Positions 18,739 through 26,876 of a DNA stretch of 64,000 nt are shown one piece after another. Numbering within the stretch: the stretch's first letter is position 1; the number at the start of each line of letters is the position of its first letter. The position numbers and the translations under genes are program-made. Where the stretch lies: the NCBI GenBank assembly GCA_947474455.1, contig CANJIL010000002.1:62001-126000 (forward strand), given 5' to 3'. The notes under the pieces are model-generated. The model saw only the letters and a program-made list of their open reading frames with translations. It was not told the origin of the DNA and searched no databases. This stretch comes from Hyphomonadaceae bacterium (GTDB lineage: Bacteria; Pseudomonadota; Alphaproteobacteria; Caulobacterales; Hyphomonadaceae).

Positions 18739-19536
18739 ATGGAGAATAGGGCTGTGGGAAAAGAAACTCTGATCTGCGCGCCATTCAATTCCACTAAAAT
18801 CGACGCCAACGGCAAGCTGCATCATAGGCGCGATCTGCGTCTTGAAATTCTGGATCTGCGAGAGCGCCTGAAGGAGTCCGAGGACATTCGCTTGAGGCAT
18901 GTCGTGATGCTTCGCGAAGGCGATCATAGAATCAAGAACAGTCTTCAGATCGTTGCGAGCCTCATGGTGCTCCAGGCGGCGCGCGAAGACAGCGCTTCGG
19001 TCTGTGACGCGCTCAAAGGGGCGGCCGCAAGGGTTCGCTCTGTTGCAGTTATCCACGACGCATTGCAGGGCACGACTGGCGCGGACACGGTCGATCTCGG
19101 TCGCGTGCTGGAGACAATGTGCGTATCCCTCCAGGAAATGGCGGGTGATGAGGGGCGCATCTCTGTCGTGGCCAATATCCAGTCGCTGCGGGTGCCCGTC
19201 GCGTTGGCTCAACCGCTGGCGTTGGCCGTCAACGAACTCGCCGTGAATGCACTGCGCCATGCTTTTCCGGGCAGAAATACGGGCGCCGTTCAGGTGGGCC
19301 TGGCTCGAACTGGCGATGACGTGTGCATCACTGTGGCCGACAACGGCGTGGGCGTTCCGGAAAACTACGCGGCCGGTCAGGGCTATGGAATGAAGCTGGT
19401 GGCGATGGTCATCAAACAGATCGGCGGAGACCTGCAGATGGGGAATGAAGGCGGCACGCAGTTCATCGTCCGCGCCCCATTGGGAAGCTCGCTTGCTGTC
19501 AAGCTGGTGACGAACTCCCAGGCTGCAATCGTCTAG
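18739..19536 (+). CDS. Soluble sensor histidine kinase, HisKA_2/HWE type
   Basis: 265 aa with no membrane segment. A short N-terminal helical region (RRDLRLEILDLRERLKES) leads into the dimerisation/phosphoacceptor box LREGDHRIKNSLQIVASLM (His at about 64), typical of HisKA_2. The ATP-binding domain follows, with NELAVNALRHAF (N-box), DNGVGVPE (G1) and GYGMKLVAMV (G2). No input domain is present, so the signal must come from a partner or the N-terminal helix. Such kinases often feed the alphaproteobacterial general stress response, but no response regulator or EcfG gene is nearby. Start GTG 18736 is an alternative to ATG 18739. Confidence 0.85.
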   Translation: MENRAVGKETLICAPFNSTKIDANGKLHHRRDLRLEILDLRERLKESEDIRLRHVVMLREGDHRIKNSLQIVASLMVLQAAREDSASVCDALKGAAARVRSVAVIHDALQGTTGADTVDLGRVLETMCVSLQEMAGDEGRISVVANIQSLRVPVALAQPLALAVNELAVNALRHAFPGRNTGAVQVGLARTGDDVCITVADNGVGVPENYAAGQGYGMKLVAMVIKQIGGDLQMGNEGGTQFIVRAPLGSSLAVKLVTNSQAAIV

Positions 19537-20050
19537 GCTCGGCCCACGAGTCGGATCGTTGTTAATGTACGACAGCGCTCTGCCTGAACTGCAGGACAGT
19601 CAAAAGCTTGGTCCGAAAACTCGAGGAGCCGGCCCGAGAGAATCGCCAATTGCGTTCGCCAGATTCGATGCGGCTCCTGACGCGCGAATAATCGCGTCCA
19701 AGCGCGTTGTGCTCGAGGTCATCCGCAACATCTTCCCGCCGCTGCAGCCAATAGCCGCGGGCCTCATGCGCCATATTCGATTTTCCACGCAGCTTTGAAG
19801 CGTTCCTCTCCGATCCAGAAGGCTTGATCCAGGTCGCCAACACGGCGCTCCAAGGTCCAGATCGCCCCCCTCACGCCGCAGGAGTTGGGGGGGGGGGAGG
19901 TGCATCGGCGCGTCTTCGCTCCGAGGCGGAGCGGGAAGTCACGCGCGCGGATCGCCACCACCTAATTCTCCGAAATCAGAATTACGAAACTCGCGGCCGC
20001 CTGCGAGCGCGCGTCCGCGCGTCTGGTCGCTAGCGCCCACCGACAGCAAG
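19537..20050. other. 514-base region without a confident gene
   Basis: Several short overlapping frames exist on both strands but none has a convincing start, ribosome site or domain. On the minus strand a stretch around 19562-19780 (MAHEARGYWLQRREDVAD...) and another around 19765-19890 (RVGDLDQAFWIGEERFKAAW) look weakly protein-like in different frames, so a decayed small gene is possible. The region contains a run of 11 G at 19887-19897. Confidence 0.5.
19887..19897. repeat. Homopolymer tract of 11 G
   Basis: Uninterrupted G11 in otherwise non-coding sequence, between the HWE kinase and the EAL gene. Such tracts are prone to slippage and to sequencing error. Confidence 0.9.
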
Positions 20051-20854
20051 TCAGTCCCGCTTCAGCATTTCCTTGAAATCCGCCGGCTGCATCGGCTTCG
20101 ACAGCAGGAAACCCTGCGCCTCGTCGACCTTGAGCCAGGTCATGAAGTCCCACATCTCCTGGGTCTCCACGCCCTCGGCCACGATCTTAAGGCCGTGCTC
20201 GCGCGCCAGCCGCACGCAACTAACCAAGGCCGCTTTCGCAAACGCTTCGTCCATCGCCAGCCGGGTAAAGGCGGGATCGATCTTCACTTCCGTGAACGGG
20301 AAATTCCGCAGGCGATCGACATTACTCGTGCCCACGCCGAAATCGTCGATAGCGAGCCCAAAGCCTTTGCCACGCAACGCCGACATTGTCTCGAACGCAT
20401 GCACGCCAAATTCGATTGCCCGGCTCTCGGTGACTTCCAGCACGAACTGCTGGCATTCGAGCCCGGCGTCGTTGATCGCCTTCGCCATCAGATCCGCGAA
20501 CTCCACGCGCTCCAGCGATATCGGGCTGACATTAATAGAGCAGGGCAATCCATCGAATCCCGCAACGTGCTTCGCAACCGCCCGCGCCATCGCATAGGTC
20601 AGCGCATCGATCCGCTGATTGCGCTCGGCCAGCTCGACATAGGCGGCCGGCGAAGCGAAACCCATATTCGGCGTCGCGATCCGCGCCAACGCTTCTGCAC
20701 CGACGATTTTGCGCGTTGCCATCGAAAACTTGGCGTGGAAAAACGGATACAACCCGGCGCGCTCGATCGCCGCTTCCAGCAAGCTCGCGCTTGCGGGCGG
20801 CCAAGCGCGCCGTGCGGAAATTTCAGCGCCCGTGTCGGGGACGTTGTTTATCAT
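20051..20854 (-). CDS. EAL-domain cyclic-di-GMP phosphodiesterase
   Basis: Stand-alone EAL domain, 267 aa, no GGDEF, membrane or sensor domain. The catalytic set looks complete: EALAR, the Glu in LEVTES, DDFGVGTSN, the Lys/Asp in VKID, VAEGVET and QGFLLSKP. It should hydrolyse c-di-GMP to pGpG, affecting motility or attachment. The start at ATG 20854 gives about 25 residues before the domain. It is followed by the gene-poor segment and preceded (126 bases) by sodB on the same strand. Confidence 0.9.
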   Translation of the reverse strand: MINNVPDTGAEISARRAWPPASASLLEAAIERAGLYPFFHAKFSMATRKIVGAEALARIATPNMGFASPAAYVELAERNQRIDALTYAMARAVAKHVAGFDGLPCSINVSPISLERVEFADLMAKAINDAGLECQQFVLEVTESRAIEFGVHAFETMSALRGKGFGLAIDDFGVGTSNVDRLRNFPFTEVKIDPAFTRLAMDEAFAKAALVSCVRLAREHGLKIVAEGVETQEMWDFMTWLKVDEAQGFLLSKPMQPADFKEMLKRD

Positions 20855-20980
20855 CGCAGCGAATTCACCACCCGCGGCCCCGGTGCAGTCCGTGGTCCGT
20901 CACGTGAAATACGCCACAAAAACGTCTCGAAACAGCTAACCGGCGCTAGTCAAACTGCACGACGCGCGCGGCAGACCGCC

Positions 20981-21583
20981 TCACTTCGCGTCGGAGAGCG
21001 CCTGGTTCGCGAAGTCCCAGTTCACCAGCTCGTCGAGGAACGTATTGATGTATTTGGGGCGGAGATTCTGGTAGTCTAGATAGTAGGCGTGCTCCCAGAC
21101 ATCCATCGTTATCAGCGGAGTAACCCCGTTATCGGTCAGGGGGGTCTCGGCATTCCCTGTCTTCGAGACCATCAGCTTGCCGGCCTTGAGCGACAGCCAG
21201 GCCCAGCCCGAACCAAACTGCGTAGTACCAGCTTCGGCGAACTTCGACTTGAACTCGTCGAACGATCCGAAATCCTTGTTGATCTTTTCCGCGATCAGCC
21301 CGGTCGGTTTGCCGCCGCCCTGTGGCTTCATCGAATGCCAGTAGAAGGTATGGTTCCACACTTGGCCGGAATTGTTGAATACCGGCATATTTTTCTCGGC
21401 CCAGCTCTGCTTGACGACTTCCTCAAGCGGTGCGTTTTCCAGCGGCGTGCCGGCAACCAGCTTGTTCAGATTGTCCACATAGGCCTGATGGTGCTTGCCA
21501 TAATGGAAGTTGAGCGTGTTTTCGGAGATGTGCGGCGCCAGGGCATTACGCGCGTAAGGCAGGGCGGGAAGCGTGAAAGCCAT
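20981..21583 (-). CDS. sodB: Superoxide dismutase, Fe type
   Basis: Cytoplasmic dismutation of superoxide; 200 aa, typical length. Metal ligands lie in FHYGKHHQAY, WNHTFYW and DVWEHAYYLDY. The second-shell Gln in NNSGQVWNH (position 69 in E. coli) supports Fe rather than Mn. ATG 21583 is used because it gives the standard SOD N-terminus (MAFTLPALPYARNALAPHIS); the frame is open 32 codons further up without homology. It is a contrast to the exported SOD-like protein at 5757-6452, which lacks the second-shell residues kept here. Confidence 0.97.
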   Translation of the reverse strand: MAFTLPALPYARNALAPHISENTLNFHYGKHHQAYVDNLNKLVAGTPLENAPLEEVVKQSWAEKNMPVFNNSGQVWNHTFYWHSMKPQGGGKPTGLIAEKINKDFGSFDEFKSKFAEAGTTQFGSGWAWLSLKAGKLMVSKTGNAETPLTDNGVTPLITMDVWEHAYYLDYQNLRPKYINTFLDELVNWDFANQALSDAK

Positions 21584-21645
21584 GAAATACCCTCTCGTTT
21601 TATCTCTGCAGGCTCTGAAATAGGGCCTCGGATCTGATTTTGAAC

Positions 21646-22341
21646 ATGAGCGATACGTCCAATCCCCCGAAACTTGCAAGCGCTGCCGAATTCGACGCCC
21701 GTCTCAAACGGACGGACGAGGAGAGATGGCTTGCCTCCCGCTACTCTCCGGCGCCGGACCGCGAACGTCTCGTGGCTATATACCTGTTAAATCAGGAGCT
21801 TCAGCGCGCGCTTCACACGAAGGAGCCGATGCTGGGCAAGATTCGCCTGCAATGGTGGCGCGAAACCCTGGAGCAGGTCGCCGGCGCCGGCCCCGTCCGC
21901 CGTCACGACCTCGCCGAAGAACTGGCCCGCGTGACGGCCGGGCGCCCCGATCTCCAGGTCGCAACCCTCACCCTCGTCGACCGCTATGACGACGTTCTCG
22001 ACGACCACTTCCATGCTGGCGGCCACCAGCCGGGAGTCGATCACGAGGCTCGCCATCTGGCCGTCGAGGGTGCGCTGATGAAGCTGGCGAGCCTGGCCCT
22101 CCATGCAAATGCTACTCCGGAACAGCTTGCGATACTTGCATCTTTGGGCGAGGCGCGGCTCGCGCTGAGCGCTGAACTTCCCGACGCCGTCGCCCGCTGG
22201 GCCTCCGCGCGCAAGGCGGCCCGAAAGCTTCCTGCCAATCTTTGGCCCGCCATCCTCCACTTGCGGGATTCCGTCCGACCGGCAGGCCCCTTGGCCCTCA
22301 GGGGCCAGATGTTCTGGCGCGTCATAACCCGCCGCTTGTAA
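21646..22341 (+). CDS. Squalene/phytoene synthase family protein (possible NDUFAF6-like)
   Basis: 231 aa. The N-terminal region RYSPAPDRERLVAIYLLNQELQR and KIRLQWWRETLEQV match the isoprenoid-synthase class of the SQS/PSY family. The aspartate-rich DXXXD motif usual in true synthases is replaced or displaced (VDRYDDVLDD), and the protein is shorter than the usual 280-300 aa. It therefore more likely belongs to the short subgroup related to complex I assembly factor NDUFAF6 than to a carotenoid or squalene synthase. Start ATG 21646 is 62 bases from the divergent sodB. No terpene genes are nearby. Confidence 0.72.
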   Translation: MSDTSNPPKLASAAEFDARLKRTDEERWLASRYSPAPDRERLVAIYLLNQELQRALHTKEPMLGKIRLQWWRETLEQVAGAGPVRRHDLAEELARVTAGRPDLQVATLTLVDRYDDVLDDHFHAGGHQPGVDHEARHLAVEGALMKLASLALHANATPEQLAILASLGEARLALSAELPDAVARWASARKAARKLPANLWPAILHLRDSVRPAGPLALRGQMFWRVITRRL

Positions 22342-22422
22342 AGGCGCGCGACGCAAGTTGGTCAGGTGCGTCAACCTCCCAACAACCCCAAGCTGGCAAA
22401 GTCGTCCCTTGGGCCCGAGAAC

Positions 22423-23076
22423 GTGAATCCGCTTCTACAACCCTCATACTGGCGCAGCGCAGCGCGCAATCCCCCGGCGCTGATCGGTCTGTAGGTCGAT
22501 CTCGCCGCGCTGATCGGCGTCCTGTTCTGGCAATGGGGCGCGCCAGCGCTGGTGCTGCTTTACTGGCTCGAGAATCTTGTGATTGGCGTCAGCACGATTG
22601 GGCGCATCACTGTAAGCTCGATCGGCAACACCGGTCCGATAGCGCTTCTGGGTGCAGTCATCACCTGCGCTTTTTTCACGCTCCACTACGGTCTCTTCTG
22701 TCTCGCGCATGGCGGATTGCTGCTTGAGTTTTTCGGCGTAGGGATACCGCTGAACGCTGGCGCGGGTCCGCTGAGCATCGCCTTCGATATGGTCTGGGCG
22801 GCGTTGCAACTGGGCCCGAACCTTGGCCTGATGCTCTGCCTCGTCGGCAGCTGGCAGGCCCTGCAGTTCCTCGCCTACATCCGCGATGGAGCCTGGAAAG
22901 GCGTCAATCCGCAGGTTGAGATGATGATGCCGTATGGCCGCGTCATTGTGCTCCATGCCGCTGTGTTCGCCGCTGGCGCGGCTGTGGCGGCGGCGGGCGA
23001 CCCGGCAATCGGCCTATTGTTCAATCAACACATTCGGGCTGAACGTCTTGAGAGACCACTAGCCAAAACGGCGTGA
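22423..23076 (+). pseudogene. DUF6498-like membrane protein, first tandem copy, interrupted by TAG
   Basis: The frame from GTG 22423 (VNPLLQPSYWRSAARNPP) aligns along its length with the next gene, but TAG at 22492-22494 sits where the intact paralogue has Ala in LLGLAVDL. Downstream the frame stays open to 23076 with the family landmarks LLYWLENLVIG and TLHYGLFCLAHGG and four to five hydrophobic segments. Translation could restart at ATG 22552, but that would lose the first membrane segment. The copy is therefore probably inactive. Confidence 0.75.
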
Positions 23077-23124
23077 GGCATGCTTGCTGGTTCACGGACG
23101 GATTCCGGCGGACGGGGAGCTGAC

Positions 23125-23883
23125 TTGAACAACTTCTTCAATCCCGCAAGCTGGGGCCGCGCGCTGACAAAGCCCCTCGTGCTGCTCGGTCTTGCTGTCG
23201 ATCTGTTCCCCATCTACGGCGTCATCGCCTTCGGCTGGAATGCCGTGCCGCTCGTGATGCTGTACTGGATGGAGAACATCATCGCGGGCGCCTTCACAAT
23301 TCCCCGCATCTTCGTCTCCGGCGCCAGCTTTGGCGGCGCCGGCTTTCTGCTTGGCGCATTTCTCTGCGTGTTCTTTGTCTTCCACTACGGATTGTTCTGC
23401 GCGGTGCACGGCACATTCCTGATGGTGTTCATCGCCATGGGTGATAGCTCGCTGGCGAACCAGCCCCCCGTAATGATGGACGTGGGCGCAATGTTCCGCT
23501 TCGGCCTGACGAGCGCGCCGAACGTCGAATATTTCGTCTACGCCATCATCGGCTTTCAGGCGTTGGTTCTACTCTGGGAATTCTTCGTCAAAGGCGAATG
23601 GAAGACCAGCAATCCGATGGCGGAAATGTTCGCGCCCTACGGCCGCATCATCGTTCTCCACTTCGCGATCTTTGCCGGCGCTGGCGCACTGTTCCTGCTC
23701 GGCCAGCCCGTCATCGGCGTGCTCGGACTGATCCTCTTCCGCGCCGTCTATGGGGTAATCAGCAACTCGGGTGGCGCGTTCGGCTTCGAGAATGAGTTCA
23801 CGAAATCGCTCGACGCCGCCCGCAACCGCGAAGCCTTTATGAAAGCCATGCGGGGCGAAAAGGTCGACGAGCCGGAAGCCTAG
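23125..23883 (+). CDS. DUF6498-type multi-pass membrane protein
   Basis: Inner-membrane protein of 252 aa with about six hydrophobic segments. Motifs MLYWMENIIAG and FHYGLFCAVHG define the family seen here and in the broken copy upstream. The TTG at 23125 is chosen as start because GGGGAG lies 5 nt upstream and because it aligns with the GTG start of the paralogue. The C-terminal 45 residues are cytoplasmic and charged (EFTKSLDAARNREAFMKAMR). Function unknown. Confidence 0.78.
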   Translation: MNNFFNPASWGRALTKPLVLLGLAVDLFPIYGVIAFGWNAVPLVMLYWMENIIAGAFTIPRIFVSGASFGGAGFLLGAFLCVFFVFHYGLFCAVHGTFLMVFIAMGDSSLANQPPVMMDVGAMFRFGLTSAPNVEYFVYAIIGFQALVLLWEFFVKGEWKTSNPMAEMFAPYGRIIVLHFAIFAGAGALFLLGQPVIGVLGLILFRAVYGVISNSGGAFGFENEFTKSLDAARNREAFMKAMRGEKVDEPEA

Positions 23884-23894
23884 CTCGCCACCGT

Positions 23895-25301
23895 CTAGAC
23901 CTGTCCCTGTAGCCATCCCTGCAAGTCATCCAGCGCCCGTACAGAAAGCATCCGCTTGCGCGCGCGTCCCTTGTCGGCGCCCTTCAGCCGCTTGCCGTCC
24001 GGCCCCTTCAGCTCGCCAACTTCGATACCGGGGAATAGACCATAGTTTACATTCATCGGCTGGAACGACCGCGCGCTCGAATCCTCGATCTGGCCAATCA
24101 CATGCCCGCCGGTGATGTGATTCACCAGCGCGCCGAGCGCGGTCGTCGCAGGCGGCGCTTCGATTTTCCGCCCTAGCCGTTCTGCTGCCGCCATCCGCCC
24201 CGCCACCAGCCCCATCGCCGCGCTCTCAACATAGCCTTCAACGCCGGTCACCTGGCCGGCGAAGCGCACGCGCGTATCCGCCTTCAACCGCAGCTGTCCA
24301 TCCAGCAGTGCGGGCGAGTTGATGAACGTGTTGCGGTGAATGCCGCCGAGGCGCGCGAACTGCGCATTCTCCAGCCCAGGGATCATGCGGAAAATATCCG
24401 TCTGCGCGCCATGCTTCAGCTTGGTCTGAAAACCGACCATGTTCCACAGCGTGCCCAGCTTGTTGTCCTGCCGAAGCTGCACCACCGCCCACGCCTTTAC
24501 GGTCGGATCATGCGCGTTGGTGAGGCCCACCGGCTTCATCGGCCCGAAGCGCAGGGTCTCCGCCCCGCGCTCCGCCATCACCTCGATCGGCAGGCAGCCC
24601 TCGAAATAGGGCGTGCCTTCCCATTCCTTGAACTCGGTCTTCGGCGCCGCCAGCAGCGCAGCGATGAAAGCGTCATACTGCTCCTTGCTCATCGGGCAGT
24701 TGATGTATGCTTCCGCGCCATCGCCGCCTGGTCCCGGCTTGTCGTAACGCGACTGTTTCCAGGCCTTGCTCATGTCGATGGTTTCAAGATGCACGATCGG
24801 CGCGATCGCATCGAAGAAGGCCAGCGAATCCTCGCCGGTGTTCGCCAGTATCGCTTTCGCCAGCGCGTCCGAGGTCAGCGGCCCGGTGGCGATGATTACG
24901 CTCGCCCAGTCCCGCGGCGGCCAGCCATCGATTTCGCCCCGCTCGACCGTCACCAGCGGATGCGCCTTCAGCGCCGCCGTCACATCTGCCGAGAAACCAT
25001 CCCGATCCACCGCCAGCGCAGACCCCGCCGGCACTTTGTGCCTGTCGCCCATCGAGATGATCAGCCCGCCCGCCCGCCGCATCTCTTCGTGCAGCAGCCC
25101 GACCGCGTTGTATTCCCAGTCATCCGACCGGAAGGAGTTGGAGCACACCAGCTCCGCGAGCCCATCTGTATGGTGCGCATCCGTCTTCCGCACTGGCCGC
25201 ATTTCGTGCAGCACCACTGGCACGCCAAGATTGGCCGCCTGCCAGGCCGCCTCAGACCCCGCCATGCCGCCGCCGATGATGTGAATGGGCTCGATTGTCA
25301 T
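23895..25301 (-). CDS. trmFO: Methylenetetrahydrofolate-tRNA-(uracil-5-)-methyltransferase TrmFO
   Basis: Flavoprotein that makes m5U54 in the T-loop of tRNA using methylene-THF and FADH2. 468 aa. N-terminal FAD motif [18 protein letters not shown], then [19 protein letters not shown] and [11 protein letters not shown], all invariant in TrmFO/Gid; the catalytic Cys region is [16 protein letters not shown] 25301 is preceded by GGAGG only 2 nt away; GTG or ATG codons further up give no homology. It stands alone, convergent with the DUF6498 gene. Confidence 0.96.
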   Translation of the reverse strand: MTIEPIHIIGGGMAGSEAAWQAANLGVPVVLHEMRPVRKTDAHHTDGLAELVCSNSFRSDDWEYNAVGLLHEEMRRAGGLIISMGDRHKVPAGSALAVDRDGFSADVTAALKAHPLVTVERGEIDGWPPRDWASVIIATGPLTSDALAKAILANTGEDSLAFFDAIAPIVHLETIDMSKAWKQSRYDKPGPGGDGAEAYINCPMSKEQYDAFIAALLAAPKTEFKEWEGTPYFEGCLPIEVMAERGAETLRFGPMKPVGLTNAHDPTVKAWAVVQLRQDNKLGTLWNMVGFQTKLKHGAQTDIFRMIPGLENAQFARLGGIHRNTFINSPALLDGQLRLKADTRVRFAGQVTGVEGYVESAAMGLVAGRMAAAERLGRKIEAPPATTALGALVNHITGGHVIGQIEDSSARSFQPMNVNYGLFPGIEVGELKGPDGKRLKGADKGRARKRMLSVRALDDLQGWLQGQV

Positions 25302-25426
25302 GGCCTCCGTATAGTCCAACCTGCCGTCACGAACAGGGGCGCCTGCGCCGGGCAAATAGCAGAAATTCTGCGAGGTTGCCGCCTCAGGCCAATTGAACTA
25401 GGCCCTTGGCTCTTCTGGAGGACAGC

Positions 25427-26263
25427 ATGCCGGACAGCGCAGCGGGCAAGGTTCCGATCATCGCATGCGTGCGTTCGGCATGGGTGTTTCTTGCACGGAA
25501 CATCCGCCAGCTCGCGCCGGCCGCCGCCGTTTGCGCCGTGATTTCACAGATCGGCGCGGCCGTAAGCTTGTTCGCAGACCCGTCAGGCCAGACCACCTCG
25601 TCCAGCGTACTCACATTGGTACCCGCCATCGTTGCCGGCCTGATGTTCTCGGCGGCAGTCCTGCGTAAGGCGATCCGCAACGAGTTCGTGGCCCCTGTCG
25701 GCCTGACGCTCGGCAAGGATGAAAGTCGCCTGTTGGCGGTCGGGTTCTCGATCACGCTCGTGGCGATCCCGCTCGTATTCGTGCTGTCGATTGTTGTCCT
25801 GGGGCCGATCCTCAGCCGGATCGCAAGCACGCCCGAAGCCCTGGAGGCGCTGGCGCAGGATCCTGAAGCTATGCGCACCGCCATTGAAGAAGCGCTTGGG
25901 CCAGGCGGCCTTCTGGCGCTGGAGATTGGCGGCATACTGCTGTTATGCCTTGCGCTCGGCCTGCTCGCGTTCATGCAGGCGGCGACCACTGGCGAGAAGC
26001 GGGTCATGGTGTTCCAGGCTCTGCGCTGGACCGGCGGAAATGTCCTGCGCGTTCTCGCCGCCATCATTCTGACGATCGCACCAGCGGTCATACTCACGAC
26101 GATCATCGGCCTCGCCGTCAGCCCCGCCGCGACCGACGTGACGACCTACCTGCTCGTGACGACGCTGATCGCGTTTGTCGGCAACATCTTCGCGATCCCG
26201 ATCTCCGCCCTGGGCGCCGTGCTGTACAAGGGCCTTCGCCCGACGGATTTCGGCGCGAAGTAG
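25427..26263 (+). CDS. Multi-pass membrane protein of unknown function
   Basis: 278 aa from ATG 25427 with a good TGGAGGA site. About six hydrophobic helices, including APAAAVCAVISQIGAAVSLF, a pair around 110-135 (FSITLVAIPLVFVLSIVVLG) and a C-terminal pair. Paired helices with amphipathic linkers resemble proteobacterial GlpQ-type membrane-domain or DUF-class 6TM proteins, but no family is recognised with confidence. Divergent from trmFO with 125 bases between starts. Confidence 0.7.
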   Translation: MPDSAAGKVPIIACVRSAWVFLARNIRQLAPAAAVCAVISQIGAAVSLFADPSGQTTSSSVLTLVPAIVAGLMFSAAVLRKAIRNEFVAPVGLTLGKDESRLLAVGFSITLVAIPLVFVLSIVVLGPILSRIASTPEALEALAQDPEAMRTAIEEALGPGGLLALEIGGILLLCLALGLLAFMQAATTGEKRVMVFQALRWTGGNVLRVLAAIILTIAPAVILTTIIGLAVSPAATDVTTYLLVTTLIAFVGNIFAIPISALGAVLYKGLRPTDFGAK

Positions 26264-26465
26264 CCAGCGACGGCGGAGCCGATATCGGTGACCCAAACGC
26301 GATCACTGTGTCCCAAGCACAGGGAGCGTGTACCACGGCCAGGGTAACGAACTTCTCGTACTCGCCAAGCGCCAGCCGATCCTTCAACTCGCCAACCTCA
26401 AACCACAGGAGTTCCGACCCCGCCTGCTTGAGTTTTTCTGTTGGCCGCGACAGTGAGATGGGCGC

Positions 26466-26846
26466 CTACGCAAATCTGCTCGCTTCGGCAAAGGCCAGCT
26501 CTCCGTCATTTTGTGGGTCGTCGTCAGCCTGGCTTGGCGCACGTCTAAGCGTGTCGGTGCTTACGTGGGAAACGAACCCCAACGCGGGATAGGAAGTGAA
26601 TTCTATGGAAGTACCGTCCCGCGGCTGCCGGAAGCCGATAAAGTCTTTCAGCGAGCCGCCGACGAGAAGCCGAATTGGCCCGCTTATGCCGCCATCTTTG
26701 TCACGGGCCACGTCCCATTTCGCCTGCTCGCGGTTAAATGCATCGCGCCAGGAGCCTTCGATGAACGCGATATCCTTCGATGGGGTCGGCGGCGCACACC
26801 CGACTGCCGCGAACAGCCATAGAGATGCCACGACGCGATGAGGCAT
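26466..26846 (-). pseudogene. Small lipoprotein gene, probably truncated by an in-frame TAG
   Basis: From ATG 26846 a short signal peptide with lipobox FAAVGC precedes about 105 residues starting FIEGSWRDAFNREQ. The frame stops at TAG 26466-26468, but beyond it the same frame continues with protein-like sequence (APISLSRPTEKLKQAGSELL, then WFEVGELKDRLALGEYEKF) to about 26350. That suggests a nonsense mutation in a lipoprotein of about 165 aa rather than a natural end. If the stop is the true end, this is an intact 126-aa lipoprotein. Function unknown. Confidence 0.5.
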
Positions 26847-26876
26847 AGTCCCCCTACGCAACAAGACTTCCCGAGG

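Noticed and set aside
21646-22341. Carotenoid or hopanoid biosynthesis gene
   Set aside because: The Asp-rich synthase motif is not canonical and no terpene genes are near; an NDUFAF6-like role is more likely.
7279-22494. UAG recoded as a sense codon
   Set aside because: Several intact genes (for example the nitronate monooxygenase and the lytic transglycosylase) end in TAG, and the expected residue at the internal stops is not constant.
24336-25541. 401-codon plus-strand frame over trmFO
   Set aside because: Shadow of trmFO with no domain.
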